53,480 nucleotides of DNA from Tepidanaerobacter sp. GT38 (GTDB taxonomy: Bacteria > Bacillota > Thermosediminibacteria > Thermosediminibacterales > Tepidanaerobacteraceae). The translations under genes were made by a program, and so were the position numbers. Position 1 is the stretch's first letter. Every line of letters begins with the position of its first letter. The notes beneath the pieces were generated by a model, which worked only from the letters and a program-made list of their open reading frames with translations, was not told the origin of the DNA and made no database searches. The DNA lies in assembly GCF_021991635.1 (NCBI RefSeq), contig NZ_JAFFJA010000040.1:1-53480 (forward strand), read 5' to 3'. Below, piece by piece: positions 9,551-17,625 of this stretch.

Positions 9551-10780
9551 CTACGATAGTTTCACCAGGTGATAAATCTTCTTACCTTTTCTAATTAGCA
9601 AGCTGTTGTCATCGTCAAAATCCTTTGCGGTTATCTTCAAATCCACATCATCGATGCGGGAGTTGGCTACATAAATTCCGCCCTGGCTAATTAACCTCCT
9701 GCCCTCGCTCTTTGACGATGTAAGGCCCGTCAGCATCAAGAGTTCAAGCAAGTCCATGCCATCTCCCAATTGTTCCCTGGTAATGTGAGTCTGTGGCACC
9801 GAAGACATGTCGGCTCCGTTTTGGAAAAGGGCCTTTGCAGCATTTTGCGCCTTTATGGCCTCCTCCTCGCCGTGTATCAGTTTTGTTACTTCAAAAGCTA
9901 GGACTTCCTTGGCCTTGTTAATTTCGGCACCTTCCAGGCTGCTTAAGCGCCTTACTTCATCCATGGGCAGGAAGGTTAGAAGTTTTAGGCATTTTTCCAC
10001 GTCCCTGTCATCCACGTTTCTCCAGTACTGATAAAAGTCGTATGGTGATACTTTCTCAGGGTCAAGCCACAGGGCACCGGCTTGTGTCTTACCCATTTTG
10101 ACACCTTCGCTGGTGGTAAGGAGAGCTATGGTCAAACCGTATGCCGAGCCGTCTTCCACGCGCCGTATTAAGTCTACACCGCTGATGATGTTTGACCACT
10201 GGTCATTGCCGCCTATCTGCAACTTGCAGTTATATTTCTGATACAGCACCAGAAAGTCGTAAGACTGCATCAGCATGTAGTTAAATTCTAAGAAGGTGAG
10301 ACCCCTTTCCAGCCTCTGCTTGTAGCACTCGGCTGTCAGCATGCGGTTTACTGAAAAATGCCTGCCAATTTCCCTGAGGAATGATACATAATTTAAGTTA
10401 AGGAGCCAATCCGCATTGTTTAACATGTAAGCTTTATTGTCGGAAAAGTCAATGAGCCTTTGGAATTGCTTTTTGAACCGCTCTGCATTGTGCTGGATCT
10501 GTTCTAAGGTCAGCATTTTGCGCATATCCGTCCTGCCGGAAGGGTCTCCCACCATGGCAGTTCCGCCGCCCAGCAATGCAATCGGAATGTGGCCTGCCCT
10601 TTGCATGTGAGCCATGGCCATCATGGGGAGAAGATGTCCAACGTGAAGGCTGTCGGCAGTGGGATCAAAGCCAATATAAAACACCACCTTCTCCTTGCCC
10701 AAAAGCTCACGAAGTTCTTCTTCATGGGTGACCTGTTCTATAAATCCTCTTTCCTTTAAAACATCGTATACGTTCTGCAC
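9551..10780 (-). CDS. tyrS: Tyrosyl-tRNA synthetase
   Basis: The product is 409 aa and charges tRNA-Tyr with tyrosine. A class I catalytic domain carries the HIGH-type motif HVGHL (about residues 46-50) and the KMSKS-type motif KMGKT (near 230). The C-terminal 70 residues form an S4-like RNA-binding domain ([17 protein letters not shown]). The start is GTG at 10780, nine bases after a strong AAGGAGG. The gene is preceded by a tyrosine T-box leader, so expression should rise when tRNA-Tyr is uncharged. A terminator follows at once, so it is a single-gene unit. Confidence 0.97.
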   Translation of the reverse strand: MQNVYDVLKERGFIEQVTHEEELRELLGKEKVVFYIGFDPTADSLHVGHLLPMMAMAHMQRAGHIPIALLGGGTAMVGDPSGRTDMRKMLTLEQIQHNAERFKKQFQRLIDFSDNKAYMLNNADWLLNLNYVSFLREIGRHFSVNRMLTAECYKQRLERGLTFLEFNYMLMQSYDFLVLYQKYNCKLQIGGNDQWSNIISGVDLIRRVEDGSAYGLTIALLTTSEGVKMGKTQAGALWLDPEKVSPYDFYQYWRNVDDRDVEKCLKLLTFLPMDEVRRLSSLEGAEINKAKEVLAFEVTKLIHGEEEAIKAQNAAKALFQNGADMSSVPQTHITREQLGDGMDLLELLMLTGLTSSKSEGRRLISQGGIYVANSRIDDVDLKITAKDFDDDNSLLIRKGKKIYHLVKLS

Positions 10781-10799
10781 TTTATGTGTCCTCCTTAAA

Positions 10800-11042
10800 A
10801 TTCTTTATAAAAGTAAAGGGCTTCCAAGTCTTTTAAGGACGAGGAAACCCGTGGTACCACCTTAATTCGCATCTCAAAGATGCCTCATTATGATAACGGT
10901 GACGATCACCGCCGAAAAATCGGACACTCCCGGGCGTAATTCGCCACTTTCGGTGCTGCGGCCCTTTCACCCGCCGGACCGCTCTCTTTATTGTAACCCG
11001 AAGTAACTACTGCACCCGTTCATTGCTCTTTTTATGAAGTTG
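10800..11042 (-). ncRNA. T-box leader of tyrS, specifier UAC (Tyr)
   Basis: The hallmark T-box sequence AAGGTGGTACCACGGGT lies at about 10846-10862 on the minus strand. Downstream, GGGTTTCC pairs with GGAAGCCC (one G-U) followed by TTTACTTTT as the terminator; the T-box bases provide the antiterminator. In Stem I a helix CGGGUG/CGCCCG closes an internal loop with AGUA on the 5' side and GAAUUAC on the 3' side, the layout of a specifier loop with the codon UAC (Tyr). This agrees with the gene controlled. Confidence 0.93.
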
Positions 11043-11052
11043 ATGCCTATAT

Positions 11053-11080
11053 ATTATCATATTTAGCCATGCTATTGCAA
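11053..11080 (-). promoter_or_regulatory. Promoter of the tyrS T-box transcript
   Basis: TTGCAA (11080-11075), 16 bases, GATAAT (11058-11053) on the minus strand, just upstream of the T-box Stem I. The -35 overlaps the stop region of the preceding gene. Confidence 0.5.
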
Positions 11081-11407
11081 CAAATGCTCGCTAGTTTCAG
11101 CAGTGTCGCTCTTTTCCCCTGGTTGACTTTTTTCGACCTGGACCTTTAGCTTGTCGATGATCTGTTCGTACTCTTTGATGGTCTTTGCCTGCTTCTTTAT
11201 CTGAAGGTTCAACTTTATATGCCTTATTACGCTAAAAATCGTAACGCTCAAGGCTCCTAAAATGGCAGATCCTATAATAACTAAAGCCAGCGATGTTGTA
11301 AATTGCCCCAACAAGGGGAATCTCACTACAATTTCCGTTGCATTCCACAGGGCAAAGATGGCTACAAGAAATGCAAAAATTAGACCTCCAATCAAATAAA
11401 ATTGCAT
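11072..11407 (-). CDS. LapA-like (DUF1049) inner-membrane protein
   Basis: The product is 111 aa. Two membrane helices (about residues 3-22 and 38-62) are followed by a basic, coiled-coil-like cytoplasmic tail (about 68-95). This is the layout of the LapA/DUF1049 family; the G-ALWNATEIVVRFPLLG stretch between the helices fits it. The family's function in Gram-positive bacteria is unknown. Start ATG at 11407, after GGGGGTGG. The stop overlaps the tyrS promoter. Confidence 0.7.
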   Translation of the reverse strand: MQFYLIGGLIFAFLVAIFALWNATEIVVRFPLLGQFTTSLALVIIGSAILGALSVTIFSVIRHIKLNLQIKKQAKTIKEYEQIIDKLKVQVEKSQPGEKSDTAETSEHLLQ

Positions 11408-11503
11408 TTTTCCACCCCCTATGACAACCTTAAATCATTTATTCTTTAAAGGGCGATGGAAATCCTGCCAGTTTGTGAAATTATTTCGTCTTTTTTCAAG
11501 CTT

Positions 11504-11547
11504 CTTCCAAACAGCAAAGCCCCTGCCTATGCTTTTTCAGGGGCTTT
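11504..11547 (-). terminator. Terminator of the putative lipoprotein gene
   Basis: A perfect 10-bp stem AAAGCCCCTG / CAGGGGCTTT (11516-11525 with 11538-11547) four bases after the stop at 11552. The U-tract is short and broken, so termination may be incomplete into the LapA-like gene. Confidence 0.65.
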
Positions 11548-11551
11548 ATGG

Positions 11552-12469
11552 CTATTCTTTTTTGCTTTCCTCTATGGATTTCATGACATCCTGGACATTT
11601 TTTTCAGCTATTTGGGCCTTGATTTTTATGAGGTTAGGGTCTTTTTCCTTTATGGCCTGGCTCAGTTCGTCCAAGGAAAACTGAACCTTTGTGGCCTCAT
11701 TTGTGTCTTCCACCTGGAATTTTACGCTCTCCCAGGAAGCAAGGGCATTGCTCATAGCATCCTGGGCTCCAATTTCGTCATTGTTTAATATTTTATAAGC
11801 AGCCATCCTGCCATAATAGAGCACTTTCCTTATTTCAGGAGGAGATTTGGTCTTAAAGAGCTTTTCAAAATCTACCGTTTTGCCGTATAGGTCGTTGATC
11901 AACAACAGGCCTTGATATAATTCCTGTCTCGTCAAGGTCATGGTGAGCTGATTTAGAGTATCGCTAAATTCACCTATCATCCCAGAAGTGGCGCCGCTTT
12001 TTACAGCTTCTGCCTGGAAGCTGTTCCACTGCTCATGAATTCTGGCAATATCCTGTTCAAATTTTGGCCAGTCAGGTTGAGGTGGGGCACCAGCCTGATT
12101 TTGAGAAGACTCCTGCTGGCCCTGCTTGCCTTCCTGTTCTTTATTTGAGCTTGCATCCCCCTGCCCAGATTTTTGCTGCTCCTTGTCTTGGCCCTTTTGT
12201 TCATCTTCCTTTTTCTGTTCAGCTTCGGGAGCCTTCGGAGGAGGTGCAGTCTGCATCAGGTATACTTTTTCATACTCCTTTATTATTAACTCTATGTCCG
12301 TCTGCAGCTCTTTTAGTGCCTGGGACTCCTTTTTTTGCGATTCAGTGCTCTTGGGAGGTGATTTGGCTGGGCTTCTGGAGCAACCGGCTGCAAAATTTAA
12401 AATAATTAAGGCAACAATAAGTATTACTGCTGGGGCAGCAAATATTTTAGGGCCTCTACTATGAAACAT
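11552..12469 (-). CDS. Putative lipoprotein with Gln/Glu/Lys-rich linker
   Basis: The product is about 305 aa. Near the N-terminus a hydrophobic helix ends in an AAGC sequence (Cys near residue 30), a fair lipobox, so the mature protein is probably lipid-anchored outside the membrane. A low-complexity region rich in Gln, Glu, Lys and Pro (about 75-130) links to an all-alpha C-terminal domain (about 130-300). The ATG shown has GAGGTG at good spacing; the open frame begins three codons upstream at a GTG without a ribosome binding site. I do not recognise the family. Its position between fabZ and the LapA-like gene gives no functional clue. Confidence 0.7.
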   Translation of the reverse strand: MFHSRGPKIFAAPAVILIVALIILNFAAGCSRSPAKSPPKSTESQKKESQALKELQTDIELIIKEYEKVYLMQTAPPPKAPEAEQKKEDEQKGQDKEQQKSGQGDASSNKEQEGKQGQQESSQNQAGAPPQPDWPKFEQDIARIHEQWNSFQAEAVKSGATSGMIGEFSDTLNQLTMTLTRQELYQGLLLINDLYGKTVDFEKLFKTKSPPEIRKVLYYGRMAAYKILNNDEIGAQDAMSNALASWESVKFQVEDTNEATKVQFSLDELSQAIKEKDPNLIKIKAQIAEKNVQDVMKSIEESKKE

Positions 12470-12564
12470 TTCCTTCACCTCAGTAAGAAAATTTACCCAA
12501 AGCTTTAGGCAATTCTTTTCCTTACTGATTATTTTTCCCGCTTGCTCCCCATTTATCCTAAAAC

Positions 12565-12993
12565 TTAATTTTCTACAATAGCAAACATCAATTCACCTTC
12601 TGCTGCAATCTCTCCATCGACGGTAGCCAAAGCTTTCCCTTTTCCGATACTGCCCTTTACCTTGGTAAGCTCCACTTCAAGTCGAAGCTGGTCACCTGGT
12701 ATTACCTGTCGCTTAAATCTCATTTTGTCAATTCCGGCAAAAAGTGCTATTTTGCCCTGGTTTTCTTCACAGCTTAAAATAGCGCAAGCTCCAACTTGAG
12801 CCAGTGCTTCAACTATGAGCACTCCGGGCATTACGGGCTTTTGCGGAAAGTGACCCTGAAAAAACTCCTCATTAGCTGAAACGTTTTTAATACCTACAGC
12901 CCTTTTGCCTTTTTCTAGTTCTAAAATTTTGTCTACCAATAAAAATGGGTATCTATGGGGAAGGATTTTTTTTATTTCTTCAATGTTGAGCAT
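12565..12993 (-). CDS. fabZ: 3-hydroxyacyl-[acyl-carrier-protein] dehydratase FabZ
   Basis: The product is 142 aa with the hot-dog fold signature [19 protein letters not shown]. Catalytic H48 and E62 are present. It dehydrates 3-hydroxyacyl-ACP in type II fatty acid synthesis. The start at 12993 ([17 protein letters not shown]) matches the family N-terminus and follows AAAGGATGGTGG; the open frame begins 18 bases earlier at a TTG. In B. subtilis fabZ also follows mbl-flhO-flhP, so its place here is ancestral synteny. Confidence 0.95.
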   Translation of the reverse strand: MLNIEEIKKILPHRYPFLLVDKILELEKGKRAVGIKNVSANEEFFQGHFPQKPVMPGVLIVEALAQVGACAILSCEENQGKIALFAGIDKMRFKRQVIPGDQLRLEVELTKVKGSIGKGKALATVDGEIAAEGELMFAIVEN

Positions 12994-13086
12994 AGCCACC
13001 ATCCTTTTCAAAGATATATTTTATTTATCAAATTCAATCAATGTTTTAAATATACTTCGACCCAAAAAAGCCTTTTAAATCATTTA

Positions 13087-13120
13087 GGGACGAACAAATT
13101 GTTCGTCCCTTTTATTTTTT
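13087..13120 (+). terminator. Hairpin with plus-strand U-tract between fabZ and flgJ-like gene
   Basis: A near-perfect palindrome (13087-13097 with 13099-13109, 11-bp arms) is followed on the plus strand by TTTTATTTTTT. On the minus strand, the direction of the genes, the following bases are TAAATGATTT. It is therefore a better plus-strand than minus-strand terminator and may act both ways. Confidence 0.6.
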
Positions 13121-13130
13121 GCAAATGAGT

Positions 13131-13436
13131 TCAAACATATTTTGAAAGTTCTTCATAGAGCTGCTTGGCCAAGCCAATTCCACCATTTAAGGAAATCTCC
13201 TCAGCCAAAGCCTGATCATGCATTGACAGTACAATATCATAAGTTACGCCTTTGTCAAATAGACCGCCATCCGGCACAGTAGCTCTCATGGATTTTAACA
13301 TGTAGTTTATAAATATTGATTCAAACTGCTGGCAGACTTCTTTAAGCTTTTCTTTATCTTGGCTTTCTGCCTTTGCTAGAGTTGCTTCGGGCCGATATAT
13401 TTGGGATAAAACTAAATTACTCCTCATCATTTCCAT
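13131..13436 (-). CDS. FlgJ-like flagellar rod-binding protein
   Basis: The product is 101 aa, corresponding to the N-terminal rod-binding domain of FlgJ (FESIFINYMLKSMRATVP and the GGIGLAKQLYEEL end) with no muramidase domain, as is common in Firmicutes. It probably caps or chaperones rod assembly through the cell wall. Start ATG at 13436, eight bases after AGGAG, which itself overlaps the stop of flgG; the genes form one operon. Confidence 0.85.
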   Translation of the reverse strand: MEMMRSNLVLSQIYRPEATLAKAESQDKEKLKEVCQQFESIFINYMLKSMRATVPDGGLFDKGVTYDIVLSMHDQALAEEISLNGGIGLAKQLYEELSKYV

Positions 13437-13447
13437 ATTTTATTCTC

Positions 13448-14260
13448 CTACCGCCTTAGGTTGTTAGCCTGAGCCAGCATTTCATCTGCAGTTTGTACAG
13501 CTTTGGTGTTTACTTCGTAAGCTCTTTGAGCAACAATAAGGTTTACCATTTCTTCCACAACTTTTACGTTTGACATTTCCAAATAACCTTGAAGCAAAGT
13601 ACCGTAGCCAGGAGCTTGATCATCGTCTTTAACTATGGGTTCTCCGGAAGCTTCGGTTGCTTCATAAAGGTTGTTGCCAACTGCCAGCAAACCAGCAGGA
13701 TTTGAAAATTTCACAAGCCCGATGCGGCCAAGTTCTTCTACTGTCCCATCTTCTGCAACTGCCGTAATCATGCCGTCTGCGGAAATGCTAATATCGGTAT
13801 ATTCCTCAGGAATAATTATGTAGCTTTCATTTTCATCTAAAACATAATACCCATTAGAAGTAGTTAGGATTCTATCCGTTCCATCTAATGACAATTTAAA
13901 TGAACCGTCGCGGGTAAAGGCAAGGCTGCCATCTGGCCTTTCTACCATGAAAAAGCCAGGCCCTTCAATAGCTACATCTAAAGGATTGTCTGTAGGTTGA
14001 AGGTTACCTTCGCTAAAATCCCTGGCAGTAGCACTAGGTCTAACACCGTGACCTACTTGCAGCCCTACAGGAGCTGCAGCACCGGGCAATAAATCGGGAC
14101 TTTCTGGCCTGCGCAATGTCTCATATATTAAATCCTTAAATTCGGCGCGGTTTTTCTTAAAACCTGTTGTATTAACATTTGCCAAGTTATTGGAAATAAT
14201 ATCAACACTAAGCTGCTGTGCTTGCATTCCGCTGCTTGCACTCCAAAGTGCACGCATCAT
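13448..14260 (-). CDS. flgG: Flagellar basal-body distal rod protein FlgG
   Basis: The product is 270 aa. The N-terminal rod motif (SASSGMQAQQLSVDIISNNLANVNTTGFK) and the C-terminal motif (EEMVNLIVAQRAYEVNTKAVQTADEML) are the paired coiled-coil ends shared by axial flagellar proteins; the central D1 region is of FlgG size. It forms part of the distal rod. It corresponds to B. subtilis flhP by position. The start has GGAGGG upstream and two adjacent ATG codons; the first is given. Confidence 0.92.
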   Translation of the reverse strand: MMRALWSASSGMQAQQLSVDIISNNLANVNTTGFKKNRAEFKDLIYETLRRPESPDLLPGAAAPVGLQVGHGVRPSATARDFSEGNLQPTDNPLDVAIEGPGFFMVERPDGSLAFTRDGSFKLSLDGTDRILTTSNGYYVLDENESYIIIPEEYTDISISADGMITAVAEDGTVEELGRIGLVKFSNPAGLLAVGNNLYEATEASGEPIVKDDDQAPGYGTLLQGYLEMSNVKVVEEMVNLIVAQRAYEVNTKAVQTADEMLAQANNLRR

Positions 14261-14340
14261 ATTACATCCCTCCTATGATCTTTCACTGCATCAGTCGTTC
14301 AGCAGTGGAGGGCCCCTGAAAATTCAGTCCGGCCCTAAAA

Positions 14341-15111
14341 TTAAACTCTCCCTACATCGTTTACTGCCTTGTCCAATGTAGCATCATGGGTTTGAATGAC
14401 CTTCTGATTAGCTTCATATGCTCTAAAAGCGCTGATTAAATTGACCATTTCCGAAACAATATTTACATTTGCCTCTTCTAAAGCACCTTGGGCAATTTGC
14501 ACATACTGAAGCGGTATAGGTGGCACATCGGAAATGTACATGTTATCACCTTGTTTTTGAAGCTGATTTGTTTCGACAAAAGTAACTGTATTTAATCTGT
14601 CTACATACTCTTCATTGACAAAGATTTCTCCTTGCTCACTTATGACTATGTCGCCCTCTTGCGTAAGTTGCACAGGCCCGTTATTGCCCAACACATAATA
14701 ACCGTCTTTTGTTACTATATAGCGGTCTCTGTTTAAGGTAAAGCTGCCGTCTCGGGTGTACCTTATGCCATCAGGAGTTTGCACTTGAAAAAAGCCTTCG
14801 CCTCTTATGGCCAAATCAAGAGGATTTGAAGTGGTCTTAAAAGATCCTTGGGCAAAATCAGTATTTATTTCATCTAACATTACACCTGTACCTAGCATGC
14901 CGATGAAAGGCCTAGGATCAACTACCTTGTCAATGCCGACCGGTACAGGATCGTGGATTCGATGTATGTTCATCTCCGGAAAAGCCCTAAAAATTGCCCT
15001 ATCTTTTTTAAAGCCCGTAGTGTTTACGTTTGCCATGTTGTTTGATATTACATCTGTCCTTGCCATCTCAACAAGCATGCCAGATGCTCCGGTGTATAGA
15101 CCTCTTATCAA
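14341..15111 (-). CDS. flgF: Flagellar basal-body rod protein, FlgF/FlhO type
   Basis: The product is 256 aa, homologous in plan to FlgG: MIRGLYTGASGM and DVISNNMANVNTTGFK at the N-terminus, SEMVNLISAFRAYEANQKVIQTHD at the C-terminus. The shorter length and its place upstream of flgG fit FlgF (FlhO in B. subtilis). The start is TTG at 15111, directly after GGAGGTGATAAA. It lies 24 bases downstream of mbl and is probably co-transcribed with it. Confidence 0.9.
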   Translation of the reverse strand: MIRGLYTGASGMLVEMARTDVISNNMANVNTTGFKKDRAIFRAFPEMNIHRIHDPVPVGIDKVVDPRPFIGMLGTGVMLDEINTDFAQGSFKTTSNPLDLAIRGEGFFQVQTPDGIRYTRDGSFTLNRDRYIVTKDGYYVLGNNGPVQLTQEGDIVISEQGEIFVNEEYVDRLNTVTFVETNQLQKQGDNMYISDVPPIPLQYVQIAQGALEEANVNIVSEMVNLISAFRAYEANQKVIQTHDATLDKAVNDVGRV

Positions 15112-15134
15112 TTTATCACCTCCTGATAAAAGAG

Positions 15135-16139
15135 CTATTTGGTATATATAGCATGGGGTCCAAGCTTGTCCAAATTTTCTAAAGCCTTACCAGCACCTAT
15201 AGCAACTGAAGAAACCGCGTCTTCAGCAATAGTAACGGGAATACCGGTTCTGAGGCTGATCAATCTATCCATACCCTTCAGCAGAGAACCGCCGCCGGTC
15301 ATTACTATACCTTTTTCACTGATATCAGATGCAAGTTCCGGCGGAGTCTTTTCTAACACGCTGAAAATGGCATTTATAATTTGTTCTACCGGTTCTTGCA
15401 ACGCTTCACATGTCTGAGCTGCAGTTATTGTAACATTTTGCGGTAGACCGCTGATCAAACTGCGACCTCTAACTTCCATTGAAGCGGCTTTATCTTCGTC
15501 ACTTTCAGGAAAGACATTGGCTATGTTAATCTTAACTTCTTCGGCAGACCTTTCGCCAATCATTAGATTGAATTCTTTCTTTACATATCTTACTATAGCA
15601 TCATCAAACTTGTCTCCGGCAACCCTTAAAGATTCACCGCAAACTATGCCTCCCAATGACAGGACGGCGATATCAGTAGTTCCACCACCAATATCTATAA
15701 CCATACTACCAAAAGGCTTGGATATATCCAAACCTGCACCTATGGCAGCTGCTATAGGCTCCTCTATAAGATATGTTTGGCGGGCACCTGCAGCATTGGC
15801 AGCCTCGATTACTGCTCGTTTTTCAACCGTAGTAATTACCGCAGGGACACAGACCATCATCCTTGGACGGAATATTCTGCGTGGTGCCACTTTATTCAAA
15901 AAGTACTTAAGCATAATTTCTGTTGTGGAGTAATCGGCTATAACCCCTTCTCTCAAGGGTCGAATCGCCACTATATTGCCAGGAGTGCGCCCAATCATTT
16001 TGCGGGCTTCCTCGCCTACAGCCAACAACTTGCCGGTAGATTTATCCATAGCTACTACGGAAGGTTCTTGGAGCACTATTCCCTTGCCTTTAACATAAAC
16101 TAGTATTGAAGCAGTTCCCAAATCTATACCTATATCCAT
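15135..16139 (-). CDS. mbl: MreB-family cell-shape actin homologue Mbl
   Basis: The product is 334 aa. Actin/Hsp70 phosphate-binding motifs are visible: DIGIDLGTAS at the N-terminus, DIGGGTTDIAVLSLGG in the middle and GIVMTGGGSLLKGMDRLI near the C-terminus. It forms membrane-associated filaments guiding lateral wall synthesis. The paralogue call rests on gene order: spoIIID-mbl-flhO-flhP is the B. subtilis arrangement. Start ATG at 16139 matches the family N-terminus; GGAGG is 13 bases upstream, a long spacing. Confidence 0.93.
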   Translation of the reverse strand: MDIGIDLGTASILVYVKGKGIVLQEPSVVAMDKSTGKLLAVGEEARKMIGRTPGNIVAIRPLREGVIADYSTTEIMLKYFLNKVAPRRIFRPRMMVCVPAVITTVEKRAVIEAANAAGARQTYLIEEPIAAAIGAGLDISKPFGSMVIDIGGGTTDIAVLSLGGIVCGESLRVAGDKFDDAIVRYVKKEFNLMIGERSAEEVKINIANVFPESDEDKAASMEVRGRSLISGLPQNVTITAAQTCEALQEPVEQIINAIFSVLEKTPPELASDISEKGIVMTGGGSLLKGMDRLISLRTGIPVTIAEDAVSSVAIGAGKALENLDKLGPHAIYTK

Positions 16140-16217
16140 GAAATTCTTACTTCCTCCTGTCAAATTTACGCATTTAGGACTTAATTCTACATTTTTTGTA
16201 AAAATCCTCCTTTTTCC

Positions 16218-16469
16218 TTAATTCAGGCTAAGGTATTTTTTCTTTGTGGCTCTTCCACCTCTAATATGCCGTTGGGATTTGTTATATTCCAAGACTTTCT
16301 TTACAAGTTTTGCCTTTTCTGGATTTATCTCTAAAAGTCGTTCCGTCATGTCTTTATGTACAGTGCTCTTTGACACTCCGAAGACTTTGGCGGCTTGCCT
16401 AACGGTAGCCTTAGTTTCAATAATATAGTCTGCAATTTCAAGAATTCTTTCCCTCATGTAATCCTTCAC
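16218..16469 (-). CDS. spoIIID: Sporulation transcriptional regulator SpoIIID
   Basis: The product is 83 aa, the family length. A helix-turn-helix (TVRQAAKVFGVSKSTVHKDMTERL, about residues 22-45) and the basic C-terminal element (KSQRHIRGGRATKKKYL) match the mother-cell regulator that follows sigma E and precedes sigma K. The start is GTG at 16469, five bases after GGGGGAG, which gives the family N-terminus (MKDYMRERI). The longer open frame to 16553 would run into the upstream terminator hairpin and is not used. Confidence 0.96.
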   Translation of the reverse strand: MKDYMRERILEIADYIIETKATVRQAAKVFGVSKSTVHKDMTERLLEINPEKAKLVKKVLEYNKSQRHIRGGRATKKKYLSLN

Positions 16470-16552
16470 GGCAGCTCCCCCTCTAAGCAGTTTTAGTAAA
16501 TATATATGACGCAACATGCATTTATAGAAGGGAAATAAATAATTATGTTGCA

Positions 16553-16583
16553 CAAAAAAAAGCGGGCAATTTTGCCCTGCTTT
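16553..16583 (-). terminator. Second of two tandem terminators after the SpoIIQ-like gene
   Basis: GCAGGGC / GCCCGC hairpin with a one-base bulge (16562-16580), followed on the minus strand by eight T. It lies between the first terminator (16628-16650) and spoIIID. Confidence 0.8.
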
Positions 16584-16627
16584 CGTACGACTTGCCTGGC
16601 ACCTAAGTTATTAAGTTGTTGTATAGC

Positions 16628-16650
16628 AAAAAAAGCGGCCTTATGGCCGC
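16628..16650 (-). terminator. Terminator of the SpoIIQ-like gene
   Basis: GCGGCC-ATAA-GGCCGC (16635-16650) followed on the minus strand by seven T, 12 bases after the stop. A classic strong intrinsic terminator. Confidence 0.92.
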
Positions 16651-16661
16651 ACTGTAAATAG

Positions 16662-17558
16662 TTAATTGAGTTTGGGGAGATACTGTTCAGGATTTATATT
16701 TTTGCCGTCTTTTATTACTTCAAAGTGTAGGTGCGGGGGATCTTCGATCTCAAAGGGTGCCATTTGACCTACAGCTCCTATTACCTGACCCTTTTCTATT
16801 TTGTCTCCCTTTTTCACCAGTTTATCTGATTGAAGGTTTCCATAGAGTGTTTGAATGCCACCGCTGTGGTCCAAAATGACCACTACGCCTAACCTGGGGT
16901 CATTGTTTTTGACTTCAGCAACTATCCCTTCCATAGCCGCTTTAACTGGTGACCCCAGGTCAGCTGCTATATCAATGCCGTTGTGGGTATTCCATTGCTC
17001 CAGCGTTTTTGAATACACTAAGGTATCCATAGCAAAAGCTGTTATAACTTTTCCCACAGTAGGCATTGCCATGGTAGACAGAGCAGAAACCTGAGCTGTT
17101 TCCTTCGGTTTTGTTTCGGGTTTTGTCTCAGGTTCTGGTTGGGTGTTAATAGGCTCATCAGTAGGCGCTTCATCCTGTTTTTGTTCAGGTTCTGTTTCTT
17201 CAGAGGAAGTCTCTACTATCTCTTGAGTTTCATTTTGATTTTCGATAGGAGTTATTGAAGCATATTGTTTTCGCAGTTCTTCTTCATCAAGGCCCTGCTC
17301 GTTCATATCGACTTCCCACTCATTGGTTATTTCTTCCTCAGGCTCCTGGCTAAAGTCAAAGCCTCCGTGGGTAGCTCTGTACCACCAGAATACACTGTTG
17401 GCACCTATTAAAAGTGTAATTAAGACAACAGCCAGCACTGCTGTTTTAGGCAGTTCTCTTATGCGCTTAATTGGTTTAGCGCTTAAAAGCACAGTAAATT
17501 TGTCTTTTATCCATTTAAAAATTGAGGAAAAATTTACTGGCCATCTCAATCTGTACAT
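16662..17558 (-). CDS. spoIIQ: SpoIIQ-like LytM/M23 endopeptidase
   Basis: The product is 298 aa from the ATG at 17558, which follows GAGGTGAT by seven bases; the open frame runs 63 bases further to a TTG near a weaker GAGG. A basic cytoplasmic N-terminus precedes one membrane helix (about residues 42-62), then an acidic Glu/Thr/Pro-rich linker (about 75-165) and a C-terminal M23/LytM domain (about 180-290). Zinc ligands are complete: HNGID supplies the first His and Asp, HLHFEV the last His pair. B. subtilis SpoIIQ has lost part of this site, whereas clostridial SpoIIQ keeps it. The place directly after spoIID matches SpoIIQ, the forespore channel and engulfment protein that pairs with SpoIIIAH. 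Confidence 0.88.
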   Translation of the reverse strand: MYRLRWPVNFSSIFKWIKDKFTVLLSAKPIKRIRELPKTAVLAVVLITLLIGANSVFWWYRATHGGFDFSQEPEEEITNEWEVDMNEQGLDEEELRKQYASITPIENQNETQEIVETSSEETEPEQKQDEAPTDEPINTQPEPETKPETKPKETAQVSALSTMAMPTVGKVITAFAMDTLVYSKTLEQWNTHNGIDIAADLGSPVKAAMEGIVAEVKNNDPRLGVVVILDHSGGIQTLYGNLQSDKLVKKGDKIEKGQVIGAVGQMAPFEIEDPPHLHFEVIKDGKNINPEQYLPKLN

Positions 17559-17625
17559 ATAATGAATCACCTCATCTATATTATGACCAGTATTTTCCTC
17601 AATATACATTTTGATCCTCAATTTG

